Counted from the first letter of the stretch, positions 1 to 10,996 are shown. The stretch is 64,000 nucleotides of DNA from an uncultured Gemmatimonadota bacterium (GCA_902825965.1 CADEDA010000006.1:82709-146708), one strand, 5' to 3'. Notes: generated by a model not told the origin, from the letters alone. Made by a program: numbers and translations.

Positions 1-1
1 C

Positions 2-1630
2 CACGTCACCGGCATCACGATCCTCCTGGTCCTCGTGCTGCTCCGCCAGCACATCGCCCGCCGCGAGACCGTGCGCCTCGCGCGCGAGCGCATGGCCGCC
101 GACGCGCGTTTCCGCTCGCTCGTGCAGCGCTCCTCGGACGCCATCCTGCAGGTGTCCACGGAGCAGGTCATCGAGTGGGCCAGCCCATCGGCCGGCGAGC
201 TCGCCGGCACCATCCCCGCGCTGTTGGCCGGGCGCCGCCTGGCGGACCTGGCCCACCCTGACGACCGCGACGCGCTCGCGACCTTCCTCGCCAACGCCCG
301 CAAACCCTTCGCGCGCAACGCCGCGCTGCGCTGGCGCCTGGGCCGCGCCGAGCACTGGCACGACGTCGAAAGCGTGGTGACGGACCTGACGCGGGACGAT
401 GACGTGCGGTCGTTCGTGCTCAACACGCGCAACGTGACCGAGCGCGTCCGGCTCGAGCAGCAGCTGCGGCAGGCGCAGAAGCTCGAGGCGGTCGGGCGCC
501 TGGCCGGCGGCATCGCACACGACTTCAACAACATCCTCGCGGCCATCATCACGCACGCCCAGCTCGTCCGCGACGAACTGGACCCCAACGACGAACGCGC
601 CGCGGACCTGCTCGAGATCGAACAGACGGCGCAACGCGGTGCGGCGCTCACGCGGCGCCTGCTCTCCTTCAGCCGTCCCGACGTGGGCGAGACGCACGTG
701 CAGCCGTTGCGCCCCGTCATCGAGGGGATGGAGCCGATGCTCCGCCGCCTGCTGGTGAGCCAGGTGGAGCTCGAGCTGCTCCTGCCCACCGAGGAACTCT
801 GGGTGCGCGCGGCCGAGGGACAGCTGGAGCAGATCCTGATGAACCTCGCGATCAATGCCCGCGATGCGATGCCCGAGGGCGGCGTGGTGCGGATCGCCCT
901 CTCGATGCGCACGATCAAGCCGGGGGAGTCCCGTGGCGACGCGCCGGGAGTCCTGCCCGGCCGCTGGGCGGAACTGTCGGTGCACGACGACGGCGTTGGG
1001 ATGGACGACGAGACACTCGCCCGACTGTTCGAACCCTTCTTCACCACCAAGCCCAGCGGACTGGGCACCGGTCTCGGGCTGACCACGGTGCGCGGCATCC
1101 TGCGCACGCTGGGCGGTCACGTGTTCGCCGAGAGTGCGCCGGGGCGCGGCACCACGATGCGCGTCCTGTTGCCGGCGGTGGGCGCCGAGGTCGCCGTCCC
1201 GGTGCGGCGCGAGACCCCGACCGCGGTCGCAACCATCGGGCGGCCAGTGGTGCTGATCGTGGACGACGAGGCCGGCCTGCGGCGCGCACTGGAGCGCTTC
1301 CTCGAGAAGCACGACTTCGTGGTGCTCTCCGCGGGGTCCGCGCCGGAGGGTCTCGCCCTGCTCGACGCCCGACGCTGGCAAGTGGACCTCGTGGTGACCG
1401 ACATGGTCATGCCACGCATGAGCGGGCGCGAGTTCGCGCGCGAGTTGCTGCGGCGCCATCCCGCACTGCCGATCCTATGCATGTCGGGGCACGTGGAGCA
1501 GGAGTTCGGTGCGGACGCCGACCCGGAGGCCCCGTGGGCGCCCGACCGGTTGATCGCGAAACCGTTCCGGTTTCCCGACTTCCTGCAGCGCGTACGCCAC
1601 GCGATCGACGCCGCCCACGCGGCGCGCTGA
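2..1630 (+). CDS. Hybrid sensor histidine kinase with C-terminal receiver, 5' truncated
   Basis: The frame is open from base 2 and begins inside a hydrophobic segment (ITILLVLVLL), so the N-terminus and probably a membrane sensor lie upstream of the window. Counting from the internal GTG at 35, a PAS-like domain covers about residues 25-135. A HisKA/HATPase_c kinase follows: H-box HDFNN with phospho-acceptor His162, N-box NLAINARDAMPEGG, G1 DDGVGMD, F-box FEPFFTTKP and G2 GLGTGLGL. A receiver domain from about residue 405 has acidic residues VDDE, phospho-acceptor Asp456 in TDMVMP and the conserved Lys in KPF. The gene converges on the carboxylase operon across 24 bp that contain the palindrome GGCGGCGCCGCC (1636-1647). 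The signal it senses is unknown. Confidence 0.95.
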   Translation, partial: HVTGITILLVLVLLRQHIARRETVRLARERMAADARFRSLVQRSSDAILQVSTEQVIEWASPSAGELAGTIPALLAGRRLADLAHPDDRDALATFLANARKPFARNAALRWRLGRAEHWHDVESVVTDLTRDDDVRSFVLNTRNVTERVRLEQQLRQAQKLEAVGRLAGGIAHDFNNILAAIITHAQLVRDELDPNDERAADLLEIEQTAQRGAALTRRLLSFSRPDVGETHVQPLRPVIEGMEPMLRRLLVSQVELELLLPTEELWVRAAEGQLEQILMNLAINARDAMPEGGVVRIALSMRTIKPGESRGDAPGVLPGRWAELSVHDDGVGMDDETLARLFEPFFTTKPSGLGTGLGLTTVRGILRTLGGHVFAESAPGRGTTMRVLLPAVGAEVAVPVRRETPTAVATIGRPVVLIVDDEAGLRRALERFLEKHDFVVLSAGSAPEGLALLDARRWQVDLVVTDMVMPRMSGREFARELLRRHPALPILCMSGHVEQEFGADADPEAPWAPDRLIAKPFRFPDFLQRVRHAIDAAHAAR

Positions 1631-1654
1631 GGGCGGGCGGCGCCGCCGCCGGCG

Positions 1655-2170
1655 CTACGCGCCGGCCTGGGGTTCGAACTCCACGAGGACGCTGCCCTTC
1701 TCCACCGCCACTCCCGGCGTCGCGTGGATGGCCTTCACGACACCGCTCGCCGGCGCGCGCAGTTCGTTCTCCATCTTCATCGCTTCCATCACCACGACCC
1801 CCTGCCCGGCCTGCACGGTGTCACCCGCGGCCACATGCACCCGCACGATCAAGCCGGGCATCGGGGCGATCACCGGCGCGGGACCCACCGGTCCCGCCGC
1901 CAGCGCCGAGAGTTCGCGGATGGCCCGCGTGCGTTCATCGAGCGCCTCGGCGTCGAACCGCCAGCCGTCGATCCACAGCGTGTAGGCACCCTTGCCCGCG
2001 CCGCGGCGGGCCACCACCCGATGCTGCACCCCACCGATCGTCACGAGGCGCACCGAGGTTCCCTCGACGTCGGCGAGGTGCGCGCTCGTGCGCGTCCCGT
2101 CCACCGTGGCGCCGTCGGCATCGAGCTGCACCTCGACCCGCTCACCACTGAGATCCACCAGGTACTTCAC
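1655..2170 (-). CDS. Biotin carboxyl carrier protein, free-standing
   Basis: A 171-residue biotinyl-domain protein that would carry carboxybiotin between the biotin carboxylase and carboxyltransferase encoded upstream. The C-terminal third has the biotinylation motif EAMKM with acceptor Lys132, preceded by a PMPG motif near residue 104. The N-terminal ~85 residues form a beta-rich segment ending in RFDAEALDERTR, which resembles the region before the biotinyl domain in fused propionyl/methylcrotonyl-CoA carboxylase alpha chains. The GTG start at 2170 overlaps the rlmD stop in GTGA, with GGAGG a few bases upstream. It is the last gene of the operon. The free-standing layout suggests a split alpha subunit (inference). 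Confidence 0.93.
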   Translation of the reverse strand: MKYLVDLSGERVEVQLDADGATVDGTRTSAHLADVEGTSVRLVTIGGVQHRVVARRGAGKGAYTLWIDGWRFDAEALDERTRAIRELSALAAGPVGPAPVIAPMPGLIVRVHVAAGDTVQAGQGVVVMEAMKMENELRAPASGVVKAIHATPGVAVEKGSVLVEFEPQAGA

Positions 2171-3405
2171 GACGCCTCCGGAACGAGTTCGCACACGGTC
2201 TCGATGTGTGCGGTCTGGGGAAACATGTCGAAGCAGCGCAGCGACTGCACGCGCCAGCCGCGCAGGCGCGCGACGTCGCGGGCGAGCGTCGCCGGGTCGC
2301 AGCTCACGTAGATGACGGCGCGCGGACCGGCGCGCCGTGCCTCCGCGGTGAGGACGGCCTCGATGGCCTTGGCATCCACGCCGGCCCGCGGCGGATTGAG
2401 CACCACGACGTCCGCCGGGAGCTGCGCCGCGAGGACGTCCTCGACGCGGGCGGCGATGGCCCGCGACGGCGCGCGGAGGCGCTGGCGCGCGAACGCCGTC
2501 GCCTCCTCGTCGAGTTCGATCGCGGTCACGCGCACGCCGTCCGCGTCGAGCACCGCGGCGAGGTCGCCCGCGCCGCTGTACCCATCGACCACGTACCGCG
2601 GCGCGTGGGCACGGACACTCGCGACGACGTGGCGGAGCATGGCGGCGGCCATCTCCGCGTTGACTTGCGTGAACGAGGCGCCCGGCAGTTCCGCCCCGCG
2701 TCGATCGACGACGAGGCGGCGGCGTTTGCCCTCGGCCTGCCACCAGACCGCCGCGAGTGCGGGCACGGCCGCCATGAACTCGGCCAGACGCGGCCACTCG
2801 CGACCGCCCTCGAGCACGAACAGCGGACGCGCGTCGAGCAGGCGCACGGTGCCGCGCAGCCGCGCAGCCTCGGGCAACGTCGACGCCGCCGCGAGGATCG
2901 ACCGCCACGCCGCCAGCACCGACTCGGCGGTGATGTGGCAATCCTCGAGTGCGAACACCGCCTCGGGGTCGTCGTAGGCACGGAGTCCGGCCCAGGTGCG
3001 ATCGCCCGCACGACGGATCGCGAGCGTCAGTGTGCGCCGGTAGCGCCACGGCGCACCACCGACGACCTCCGGCAGCGGGACTTGCTGTCTGGCGATGCGC
3101 TGGAAGGCGTCGCGCACCATCTCCGCCTTGGCCTGGCGCTGCGCCGCGAGGTCGACGTGCTGCCACTGGCAGCCCCCACAACGGTCCGGCGGCGCGTAGT
3201 GCGCGCAGCGGGCGTCCACGCGCGTGCCGCCGGCGTGCTCCACGGACTCGAGCGCGCCACGTCCCACGCGCCCCTCGACACGCAGCCGCACCCGCACGCG
3301 GTCGCCCGGGGCGGTACGCGGCGTGAAGACCACGAGGCCCTCGTGCCGCGCGACGCCGTCCCCACCGGCCGCGAGGCCGGTGATGTCGAGGATCGCGGTG
3401 CTCAC
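2167..3405 (-). CDS. rlmD: 23S rRNA (uracil-5-)-methyltransferase, RlmD/RumA type
   Basis: A 412-residue SAM-dependent RNA m5U methyltransferase. A TRAM-like beta-barrel occupies about residues 1-60. Cysteines in CAHYAPPDRCGGC plus a later Cys in ALEDCHI fit the [4Fe-4S] cluster of RumA-type enzymes. The C-terminal Rossmann domain has DGYSGAGDL for SAM, NPPRAG, and the nucleophile loop YVSCDPATLARD. I chose the GTG at 3405 because the TRAM domain begins there; the frame stays open far upstream but overlaps accC. It lies 17 bp after accC and its stop overlaps the BCCP start, so it is co-translated inside a carboxylase operon with no obvious functional link. RlmCD or TrmA-like specificity cannot be excluded. 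Confidence 0.9.
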   Translation of the reverse strand: MSTAILDITGLAAGGDGVARHEGLVVFTPRTAPGDRVRVRLRVEGRVGRGALESVEHAGGTRVDARCAHYAPPDRCGGCQWQHVDLAAQRQAKAEMVRDAFQRIARQQVPLPEVVGGAPWRYRRTLTLAIRRAGDRTWAGLRAYDDPEAVFALEDCHITAESVLAAWRSILAAASTLPEAARLRGTVRLLDARPLFVLEGGREWPRLAEFMAAVPALAAVWWQAEGKRRRLVVDRRGAELPGASFTQVNAEMAAAMLRHVVASVRAHAPRYVVDGYSGAGDLAAVLDADGVRVTAIELDEEATAFARQRLRAPSRAIAARVEDVLAAQLPADVVVLNPPRAGVDAKAIEAVLTAEARRAGPRAVIYVSCDPATLARDVARLRGWRVQSLRCFDMFPQTAHIETVCELVPEAS

Positions 3406-3422
3406 CTGCGGCGCGATGCGAC

Positions 3423-4969
3423 TCAACCGCGCCGCAGGTTCTCGAGCCGCGCGAGCTGCGCCCAGGAGCCGGCGACCCCCGCGGGGGCCGGTGCACCGTT
3501 CGTGTGGCCCGGCACGGTGGCGGAACCGCCGCTCGGGGTGCCCGTGCGCCGCGACCCGCGATCCCGGTCGGCCAGCAGCGCCGCCGCGATGGCGGCCGCC
3601 TGCCGCGTCTCGCGCGGCGCCTGCTGCGCGAGCAGCGTGGGCAGGCGCGACTCGAGCCACTGGATATCCACCCGGCCGGCGCGGTAGTCGGCGTCCGCCA
3701 TCACGCGGAGATGGAACTCCCGTGACGTCTCGACGCCGTCGATCACCAGCTCCTTGAGTGCGCGCTCCATGCGGGCGATCGCGGCCTCGCGCGTGGGCGC
3801 GAAGACGATCAGCTTGGCGAGCATGGGGTCGTACGACAGGCCGACGACGCTGCCGACCTCGATGCCGCCGTCCCACCGCACGCCCGGTCCGCTCGGCAGG
3901 TGCAGATGCGCGATCCGTCCCGTGGACGGCAGGAAGCCGTTCGCCGGATCCTCGCTGGTGATCCGGCACTCGATCGCCCAGCCCTTCGGCTCGGGTGACG
4001 TGGTGAACGGCAGGCGCTCGCCCGACGCGATGCGCAGCTGCCACTGCACCAGGTCGATGCCCATCACCAGCTCGGTGACGGGGTGCTCGACCTGGATGCG
4101 CGTGTTCATCTCGAGGAAGTAGAAGTTCCCGTGCCGGTCGAGCAGGAACTCGCAGGTGCCGGCATTCACGTAGCCGGCGGCCTTGGCCGCCGCCACCGCC
4201 GCATCACCCATCCGCTGGCGCAGCTCGGGCGTGACGGCGACGCTCGGGGCCTCCTCGACCATCTTCTGGTGGCGGCGCTGGATCGAGCACTCGCGCTCGC
4301 CGAGCGCGATGCAGTTGCCGTGTGCGTCGGCGAGGACCTGGATCTCGACGTGCCGCGGCCCCTCGATGTACTTCTCGACGTACACCGCGTCGTCGCCGAA
4401 GGCGTTCTTGGCCTCGCGCTGCGCGGACGCCAGCGCCCCGGCGATCTCGGATTCCTCGCGGACCACCCGCATGCCCTTCCCGCCGCCGCCGGCCGCCGCC
4501 TTGAGCAGCACGGGATAGCCGAACCTGGCGGCGGTGGCCGCGGCCTCGGCCGCATCACGCAGCGGCTCGGTCGTGCCGGGCACGACGGGCGTGCCCGCCG
4601 AGATGGCGAGCGTGCGCGCCGCGGTCTTGGAGCCCATCGCGGCGATCGCCTCCGCCGGCGGGCCGATCCACACCAGGCCGGCATCGCGGACTGCGCGGGC
4701 GAACCACTCCCGCTCGGAGAGGAACCCGTAGCCCGGGTGCACGGCATCCGCCCCGACCTGCTTCGCCACGGCGATGAGGTGGTCGCCGCGCAGGTAGCTC
4801 TCGCTCGCGGGCGCGGGTCCGATGTGCACGGCCTCGTCGGCTTCGCGCACGTGCGGCGCCTGCGCGTCCGCATCGGAGTACACCGCGACGGCCCGCACCC
4901 CGAGTTCCTGGCAGGCCCGCACGATGCGCAGGGCGATCTCGCCGCGATTGGCGATGAGCACTTTGCGGA

Positions 4970-4973
<4 letters not shown>
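3423..4973 (-). CDS. accC: Acyl-CoA carboxylase biotin carboxylase subunit
   Basis: A 516-residue biotin carboxylase that carboxylates the biotin of BCCP using ATP and bicarbonate. The N-terminal domain starts [16 protein letters not shown]. The ATP-grasp glycine-rich loop [10 protein letters not shown] lies near residues 159-168, followed by [10 protein letters not shown] and the catalytic stretch [16 protein letters not shown]. At 516 residues it is longer than a typical AccC (about 450). The extra C-terminal tail is low-complexity Gly/Pro/Ala and may be what remains of the linker to a fused BCCP. ATG at 4973 overlaps the upstream carboxyltransferase stop in ATGA. Whether the substrate is acetyl-, propionyl- or another acyl-CoA cannot be told from this chain. 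Confidence 0.96.
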
Positions 4974-6520
<1,547 letters not shown>

Positions 6521-6527
6521 GCGGAGA

Positions 6528-6556
6528 AACCTAGCCCCCCTGCGCGGACTACTCCA
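6528..6556 (-). promoter_or_regulatory. Candidate promoter of the carboxylase operon
   Basis: On the minus strand, TGGAGT (6556-6551), a 17-bp spacer and TAGGTT (6533-6528). The -10 box matches that of the infC promoter in this window; the -35 is weak. The expected start site falls on or next to ATG 6520, so the transcript would be leaderless. The element overlaps the end of the lipoprotein gene. Confidence 0.35.
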
Positions 6557-6989
6557 CCGTGAACGCCCCGCTGGCGGACGTGACGCGATCGCCGTCGGAC
6601 CGGGTGAAGGTGACGACCACGCGGTAGGTCCCGGCGACCGTGCCGAGGGGGACATGCACGGCGCTCTCGGTCGTCGAGCCCGCCGGGAGGAGGTAGGCAG
6701 CCAAGGCGCAGATCCGCAGCGGATCCGGCGTGGCGACCCACGACTCGCCCTCGCGCCGCTCGAGGCGGGAGGAGATGCACAGATTGTACGAGAACCGCGC
6801 GAAGGTGGGGTTGTGCAGGCGCACATCCACGAGCGAGCCCGGCGTCGCCGACGCGTCGAGGACCTCGACGAGCGGTTCGCCGACGATCACGCCGGTGGTG
6901 GATTCACCGCAGGCGGCCGCGATCAGGAGCAGCGCCGCGGCCAGGATGCGGCGCGACGGGGAGCGGAGGAGGTCGGCAGGCGTCTTCAT
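6549..6989 (-). CDS. Putative lipoprotein, Ig-like fold, unknown function
   Basis: A 146-residue protein I cannot place in a named family. It has an Arg-rich N-terminus, a hydrophobic stretch of about 13 residues and a lipobox LIAAAC with the lipidated Cys at residue 27, so it should be exported and anchored in a membrane. The mature part alternates short beta-like segments ([36 protein letters not shown]), consistent with a small Ig-like or proteinase-inhibitor-like sandwich; two Cys around residues 70-95 could form a disulfide. It stands alone between the rpsA terminator and the carboxylase promoter. Confidence 0.8.
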   Translation of the reverse strand: MKTPADLLRSPSRRILAAALLLIAAACGESTTGVIVGEPLVEVLDASATPGSLVDVRLHNPTFARFSYNLCISSRLERREGESWVATPDPLRICALAAYLLPAGSTTESAVHVPLGTVAGTYRVVVTFTRSDGDRVTSASGAFTVE

Positions 6990-7065
6990 GCCCGTACTAC
7001 CCGTGGCACCGGGGTATCGTCACGCGGCCATGCACGACCGGCCACGCGGCTCGCCCGATGTGACA

Positions 7066-7095
7066 GGCCCCGCGCGACCGAGGTCGCGCGGGGCC
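7066..7095 (-). terminator. GC-rich hairpin downstream of rpsA
   Basis: A perfect 14-bp inverted repeat (GGCCCCGCGCGACC at 7066-7079 and its complement at 7082-7095) with a minimal loop, 27 bp after the rpsA stop. No U tract follows on the minus strand. By position it is a terminator or 3'-end stabiliser. Confidence 0.6.
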
Positions 7096-7121
7096 CGTGC
7101 ACTGCGGCGCCGGTGTGCCGC

Positions 7122-8909
7122 TCAGGCGTCGAGATCGGCGTCCAGGTCCGCCGGGATCGCGGCGAGTTCGTCCTCGGTGTGCACCTTGGACGGCTCGGCC
7201 GGACGTTCCTGTCCCGCCGGGATGTCGATCACGCCCAGCACGATGCGGCGATGGATCGGATCGACCTCGAGGATCCGCACGTTCATGGCCATGCCTTCCC
7301 AGGCCACATCCGCCGGGCTGTTGATCTGCTGCCCGGTGAGGTTGAGGTGCGAGAGCGGCACGAAGCCTTCGATGTCGTTTCCGATGTCGACCACGACACC
7401 CTTGTCCATCAGGCGGGCGACCTTGCCCGCGAGCTCGGTGCCGACCGGGTAGGTCTCGCCGATGCGGAGCCAGGGATCCTCGGAGGCCTGCTTGAGGCCG
7501 AGCGAGATGCGCTTGTTGTCGGAATCGATGTTCAGGATCACGACGTCGACCGCATCACCCTTCTTGACCACTTCCGACGGGTGCTGGACCCGCTTGGTCC
7601 ACGACATGTCGGAGATGTGGATGAGGCCGTCGATGCCCGGCTCGATCTCGACGAAGGCGCCGAACGAGGTGAGGTTGCGGACCTTGCCGTTGAGGCGGGT
7701 GCCGACCGGGTACTTGAGCGGCAGCACCATCCACGGGTCCTGCTCGGTCTGCTTCATGCCGAGCGAGATCTTCTCCTCGGACGGGTCGACCTTGAGCACC
7801 ACCGCCTCGATCGACTCGCCGATGCTGACGAGCTTCGAGGGGTGCCGGACGTTGCGCGTCCAGCTCATCTCGGAGATGTGCACGAGGCCCTCGATGCCCG
7901 GCTGCAGCTCGATGAAGGCGCCGTAGTTGGTGATCGAGACGACCTTGCCCGAGACGCGCGTGCCGACCGGGAACTTGTCCGCCACGTCCTTCCACGGATA
8001 CGCCTGCAGCTGCTTGAGGCCGAGCGAGATGCGCTCGCGCTCCCAATCGATGTCGAGGACCTTGATCTCGAGCTCCATGCCGATCTGGACCATCTCGCTC
8101 GGATGCGAGATGCGGCCCCACGACATGTCGGTGATGTGGAGCAGGCCGTCCACGCCGCCGAGGTCGATGAAGGCACCGAAGTCCGTGATGTTCTTGACCA
8201 CGCCCTTCCGCACCTGGTCCTTCGCGAGCTCCTTCATGAGCTTCTCGCGCTTGCCGGCACGCTCGGTCTCGAGGATCACGCGGCGCGAGACGACGATGTT
8301 GCGGCGGCGCTTGTTGAGCTTGATGATCTTGAACTCGTACTTCTGGCCGAGCAGCTCGTCGATGTTCGGGACGCGACGGAGTGCGATCTGCGAACCCGGG
8401 AGGAAGGCGTCGACGCCCATGAGGTCGACGACCACGCCGCCCTTGATCTTCTTGACGAGCACACCCTCCACCGGCTGGTCGGACTCGTACGCGACGCGGA
8501 TCCGCTCCCACACGCGCATGAAGTCGGCCTTCTTCTTCGACAGGACGACCGAGCCCTCGCTGTCCTCGAGGTGCTCGAGGAGGACCTCGACCTGGTCACC
8601 AGGCTTGAGGTCGGGCATGTCCTTGAACTCTTCGAGCGGGATCGTCCCTTCGGACTTGAACCCGATGTCCAGCACCACGAGGTTCTCGCGGATCTCGAGC
8701 ACGGTGGACTTGACGATCTCCCCTTCCTCGATGGAGGCGAGGGTGCCGTTGTACATGTCCATCATCGCGTCGAACTCGTCCGACGAGAGCTCGTCCTCGT
8801 CGTAGAGCTCGGGGCGGCGGTTGGCGAGGGGGCGCAACTGCGCCTTCTGGGCGTCGCGCTTCTGGCGCGCGATCATCTCGGGCGACAGGATGTCTTCGGT
8901 GGTGGTCAT
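7122..8909 (-). CDS. rpsA: 30S ribosomal protein S1
   Basis: A 595-residue protein made of six S1 (OB-fold) RNA-binding repeats after a ~75-residue acidic N-terminus; the repeats carry the usual signatures such as GGVDGLLHITDMSWGR, PGIEGLVHISEMSW and PGIDGLIHISDMSW. S1 sits on the 30S subunit and helps recruit mRNAs. I chose ATG 8909 because GGAG lies seven bases upstream; the longer frame to 9014 runs through the leader hairpin. cmk lies directly upstream, as in many bacteria, but rpsA also has its own strong candidate promoter. S1 represses its own translation in E. coli; whether the leader hairpin serves that here is unknown. Confidence 0.98.
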   Translation of the reverse strand: MTTTEDILSPEMIARQKRDAQKAQLRPLANRRPELYDEDELSSDEFDAMMDMYNGTLASIEEGEIVKSTVLEIRENLVVLDIGFKSEGTIPLEEFKDMPDLKPGDQVEVLLEHLEDSEGSVVLSKKKADFMRVWERIRVAYESDQPVEGVLVKKIKGGVVVDLMGVDAFLPGSQIALRRVPNIDELLGQKYEFKIIKLNKRRRNIVVSRRVILETERAGKREKLMKELAKDQVRKGVVKNITDFGAFIDLGGVDGLLHITDMSWGRISHPSEMVQIGMELEIKVLDIDWERERISLGLKQLQAYPWKDVADKFPVGTRVSGKVVSITNYGAFIELQPGIEGLVHISEMSWTRNVRHPSKLVSIGESIEAVVLKVDPSEEKISLGMKQTEQDPWMVLPLKYPVGTRLNGKVRNLTSFGAFVEIEPGIDGLIHISDMSWTKRVQHPSEVVKKGDAVDVVILNIDSDNKRISLGLKQASEDPWLRIGETYPVGTELAGKVARLMDKGVVVDIGNDIEGFVPLSHLNLTGQQINSPADVAWEGMAMNVRILEVDPIHRRIVLGVIDIPAGQERPAEPSKVHTEDELAAIPADLDADLDA

Positions 8910-8968
8910 CGTGTTTCTCCAGCTCGCGGAGGGTTCGGCTCGCCGCGACGAGGCGTGGGTGGGTACGA

Positions 8969-9008
8969 CAAGGCTCCCGGCCGGCGGATCCGGTCTGCGG
9001 GAGCCTTG
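8969..9008 (-). promoter_or_regulatory. Hairpin in the cmk-rpsA gap / rpsA leader
   Basis: A perfect 11-bp inverted repeat (CAAGGCTCCCG 8969-8979, CGGGAGCCTTG 8998-9008) with an 18-nt loop. It sits just downstream of the predicted rpsA -10 box, so it spans the start of the rpsA 5' leader. It could end cmk transcripts, stabilise the rpsA message or take part in S1 autoregulation. There is no U tract. Confidence 0.45.
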
Positions 9009-9009
9009 A

Positions 9010-9038
9010 AACATAGAGGGCCCTCAGGGGGAGGTCAA
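9010..9038 (-). promoter_or_regulatory. rpsA promoter candidate
   Basis: Minus strand TTGACC (9038-9033), 17-bp spacer, TATGTT (9015-9010). It lies between cmk and rpsA and allows S1 to be made independently of the lysine/aroA/cmk operon. The expected start near 9003 gives a leader of about 95 nt. Confidence 0.6.
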
Positions 9039-9057
9039 CCGAATCGCAGGAGCCGGT

Positions 9058-9780
9058 TCACCCCGCCGGGTCGGGACTCCGGCCCTTCTGCGCCCGACGG
9101 GCCAGCGCCACGATGCGCTCCACCTGCTCCTCCTGTGTCAGGTAGGTCGTGTCGATCAGCACGGCGTCGTTCGCCCGCTGCGTCTGCGACTCGTCCTTCG
9201 CGTCGCGCTGCACCAGGGCGTCCGTCTCCTCGGCGATCTCCTCCTCGGTGGGCAGCCGCTCGAGCCGCTGCAGCAACCGGCGGCGCGCCCGCTCCCAGGG
9301 GTCCGCGACCAGGAAGATCTTCACCCGGGCCTGCGGGAAGACGGCGGTTCCCATGTCGCGCCCGTCCACGACGATCGCATGGCCCTCGGCCGCCTCCCGG
9401 ACCCGATCGTTCACCCAGGCGCGCACCCGCGGCATCTTGGCGACGATCGAGACGCGCGAGGTCACCTCGGCGCCGCGGAGTTCCGCCTCCGCCTCGCGCC
9501 CCGCCACCCGGGCCTGGAACGACGTGTCCGTGGCCGCCAGCGACACCGATGCGGCCGCCGCCAGCACCCTGTCCTCGGTCCAGACGCCGCTGTCCGGGTG
9601 CGCGCGCAGCGTCGCTGCCGTCGCGGCGCGGTACAACGCGCCGGAGTCCACGTGCCGGAAGCCGAGCTCCCGGGCGACCCACTTGGCGGTGGACGACTTG
9701 CCCGACGCCGCGGGACCATCGATCGCGACGACGAGGGGACGGACGCGGCGCTCAGGCGATTCGGACACGGGCGAGGTCAT
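9058..9780 (-). CDS. cmk: Cytidylate kinase
   Basis: A 240-residue (d)CMP kinase making (d)CDP from (d)CMP and ATP in the cytoplasm. The P-loop GPAASGKSS covers residues 22-30 after a short extension. HVDSGALYRAAT, VVDGRDMGTAVFPQA and the Arg-rich lid DPWERARRRLLQR follow, all characteristic of Cmk. ATG 9780 lies inside the aroA 3' end (29-bp overlap); the longer frame would extend deeper into aroA. No good ribosome-binding site is visible, so translation is probably coupled to aroA. The order aroA-cmk-rpsA is a widespread arrangement. Confidence 0.95.
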   Translation of the reverse strand: MTSPVSESPERRVRPLVVAIDGPAASGKSSTAKWVARELGFRHVDSGALYRAATAATLRAHPDSGVWTEDRVLAAAASVSLAATDTSFQARVAGREAEAELRGAEVTSRVSIVAKMPRVRAWVNDRVREAAEGHAIVVDGRDMGTAVFPQARVKIFLVADPWERARRRLLQRLERLPTEEEIAEETDALVQRDAKDESQTQRANDAVLIDTTYLTQEEQVERIVALARRAQKGRSPDPAG

Positions 9781-10996
9781 CCCAGAAGGTCGGATACGAG
9801 ACGGAGACGCAGGCGGGATCATCGATGCTGATGGCTTGGCCACGCCCGGCGCCGAGCACGGCGAATGCCATGGCGATGCGGTGGTCCCCGTGGGTCACGA
9901 CGCGGCCGGCGAGCGGACGGTCACTCCCGCGGACCACGAAGCCGTCGGGAAGCTCCTCCGCCTCCACCCCGAGCGTGCGCAGGTTGCCGACGACCGCCGC
10001 GATGCGGTCACTCTCCTTCACCCGCAACTCGGCCGCGCCCGTCACGCGCGTCTCGCCCTCCGCACGCGCCGCCACGCAGGCGATCAGGGGGAGCTCGTCG
10101 ATGAGCGACGGCACCTCGTCGGCGGTCACGGAGGTGCCACGGAGCGTGGTGGCGCCGCCGAGCCGGACGGTGGCGACCGGCTCGCCGCCCGCGTCCGCCA
10201 CGGCGTCGTAGCCGAGGTCCAGTCCCATGCGTTTGAGCACCCGGAAGGCCCCGACGCGCGCCGGATTGATGCCCACGTGCTCGATCGCGAGCGGCCCGCT
10301 CGCGCCGAGTGCGACCAGGCCCGCGAGGAACGCGGCGCTGGAGGGGTCACCCGGGACGTCGAGGTCGCCAGCATCGAGCCGCGCGGTCGGCAGCAGCGTG
10401 ACGACGTCGCCTTCCACCCGCAGGTCCACCCCCCGCGCGCGGAGCAGACGTTCGGTGTGGTCGCGCGTGGCCGCCGGTTCGTGCACTTCCACCGGGACGT
10501 CCGCCACGAGACCGGCGAGCAGGATCGCGCTCTTGACCTGCGCGCTCGCGACCTCGCTGTGCCAGGTGAGCCCGCGGAGCGGGGCACCCGCGACGGTCAT
10601 CGGCAGTCCCCCGTGCGCCGGCAGCTGGACCCCTGCGCCCATCGCCTCCAGTGGCCGCGCGACACGCCGCATCGGCCGCGCGGACAGGCTCGCGTCACCG
10701 ACAAAGGTGCCGGTGAGCGCGGCACCGGCAACGATCCCTGCCATGAGTCGCGTGGTAGTGCCGCTGTTGCCGCAGTCCAGCGGCGCGGATGGCGCGCGCA
10801 GCCCGCGCAGACCGACCCCCGCGATCGTGAGCTCCGCGGCGAGGCTGGGGACGCCGACGCCCAGCGCGCGCAGGACGCCGGCGGTGGACTGCACGTCGGC
10901 GCTCCCCAGGATCCCGCGGATCCGCGAGGGCCCCCGCCCGAGCGCCGCGAGCATCAGCGCGCGGTGCGAGATCGACTTGTCGCCGGGGACTCTCAG
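9752..10996 (-). CDS. aroA: EPSP synthase (3-phosphoshikimate 1-carboxyvinyltransferase), CTG start
   Basis: Joins shikimate-3-phosphate and PEP in the shikimate pathway. The catalytic N-terminal motif [13 protein letters not shown] is encoded upstream of the first ATG (10954). The only start-like codons before it in frame are CTGs, because the frame closes at a TGA just upstream. CTG at 10996 overlaps the dapD stop as CTGA and gives 414 residues with Lys7, Ser8 and Arg12, which match the substrate-binding residues Lys22/Ser23/Arg27 of E. coli Aro[11 protein letters not shown] and the C-terminal [10 protein letters not shown] and HGDHRIAM are also present. GNSGTTTR resembles Bacillus-type rather than E. 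coli-type enzymes. Translation probably depends on ribosomes finishing dapD. Confidence 0.93.
   Translation of the reverse strand: MRVPGDKSISHRALMLAALGRGPSRIRGILGSADVQSTAGVLRALGVGVPSLAAELTIAGVGLRGLRAPSAPLDCGNSGTTTRLMAGIVAGAALTGTFVGDASLSARPMRRVARPLEAMGAGVQLPAHGGLPMTVAGAPLRGLTWHSEVASAQVKSAILLAGLVADVPVEVHEPAATRDHTERLLRARGVDLRVEGDVVTLLPTARLDAGDLDVPGDPSSAAFLAGLVALGASGPLAIEHVGINPARVGAFRVLKRMGLDLGYDAVADAGGEPVATVRLGGATTLRGTSVTADEVPSLIDELPLIACVAARAEGETRVTGAAELRVKESDRIAAVVGNLRTLGVEAEELPDGFVVRGSDRPLAGRVVTHGDHRIAMAFAVLGAGRGQAISIDDPACVSVSYPTFWDDLARVRIA

Noticed and set aside
10954-10996. aroA as an N-terminally truncated pseudogene
   Set aside because: The conserved N-terminal residues are encoded in frame and an overlapping CTG start is available; all other motifs are intact.
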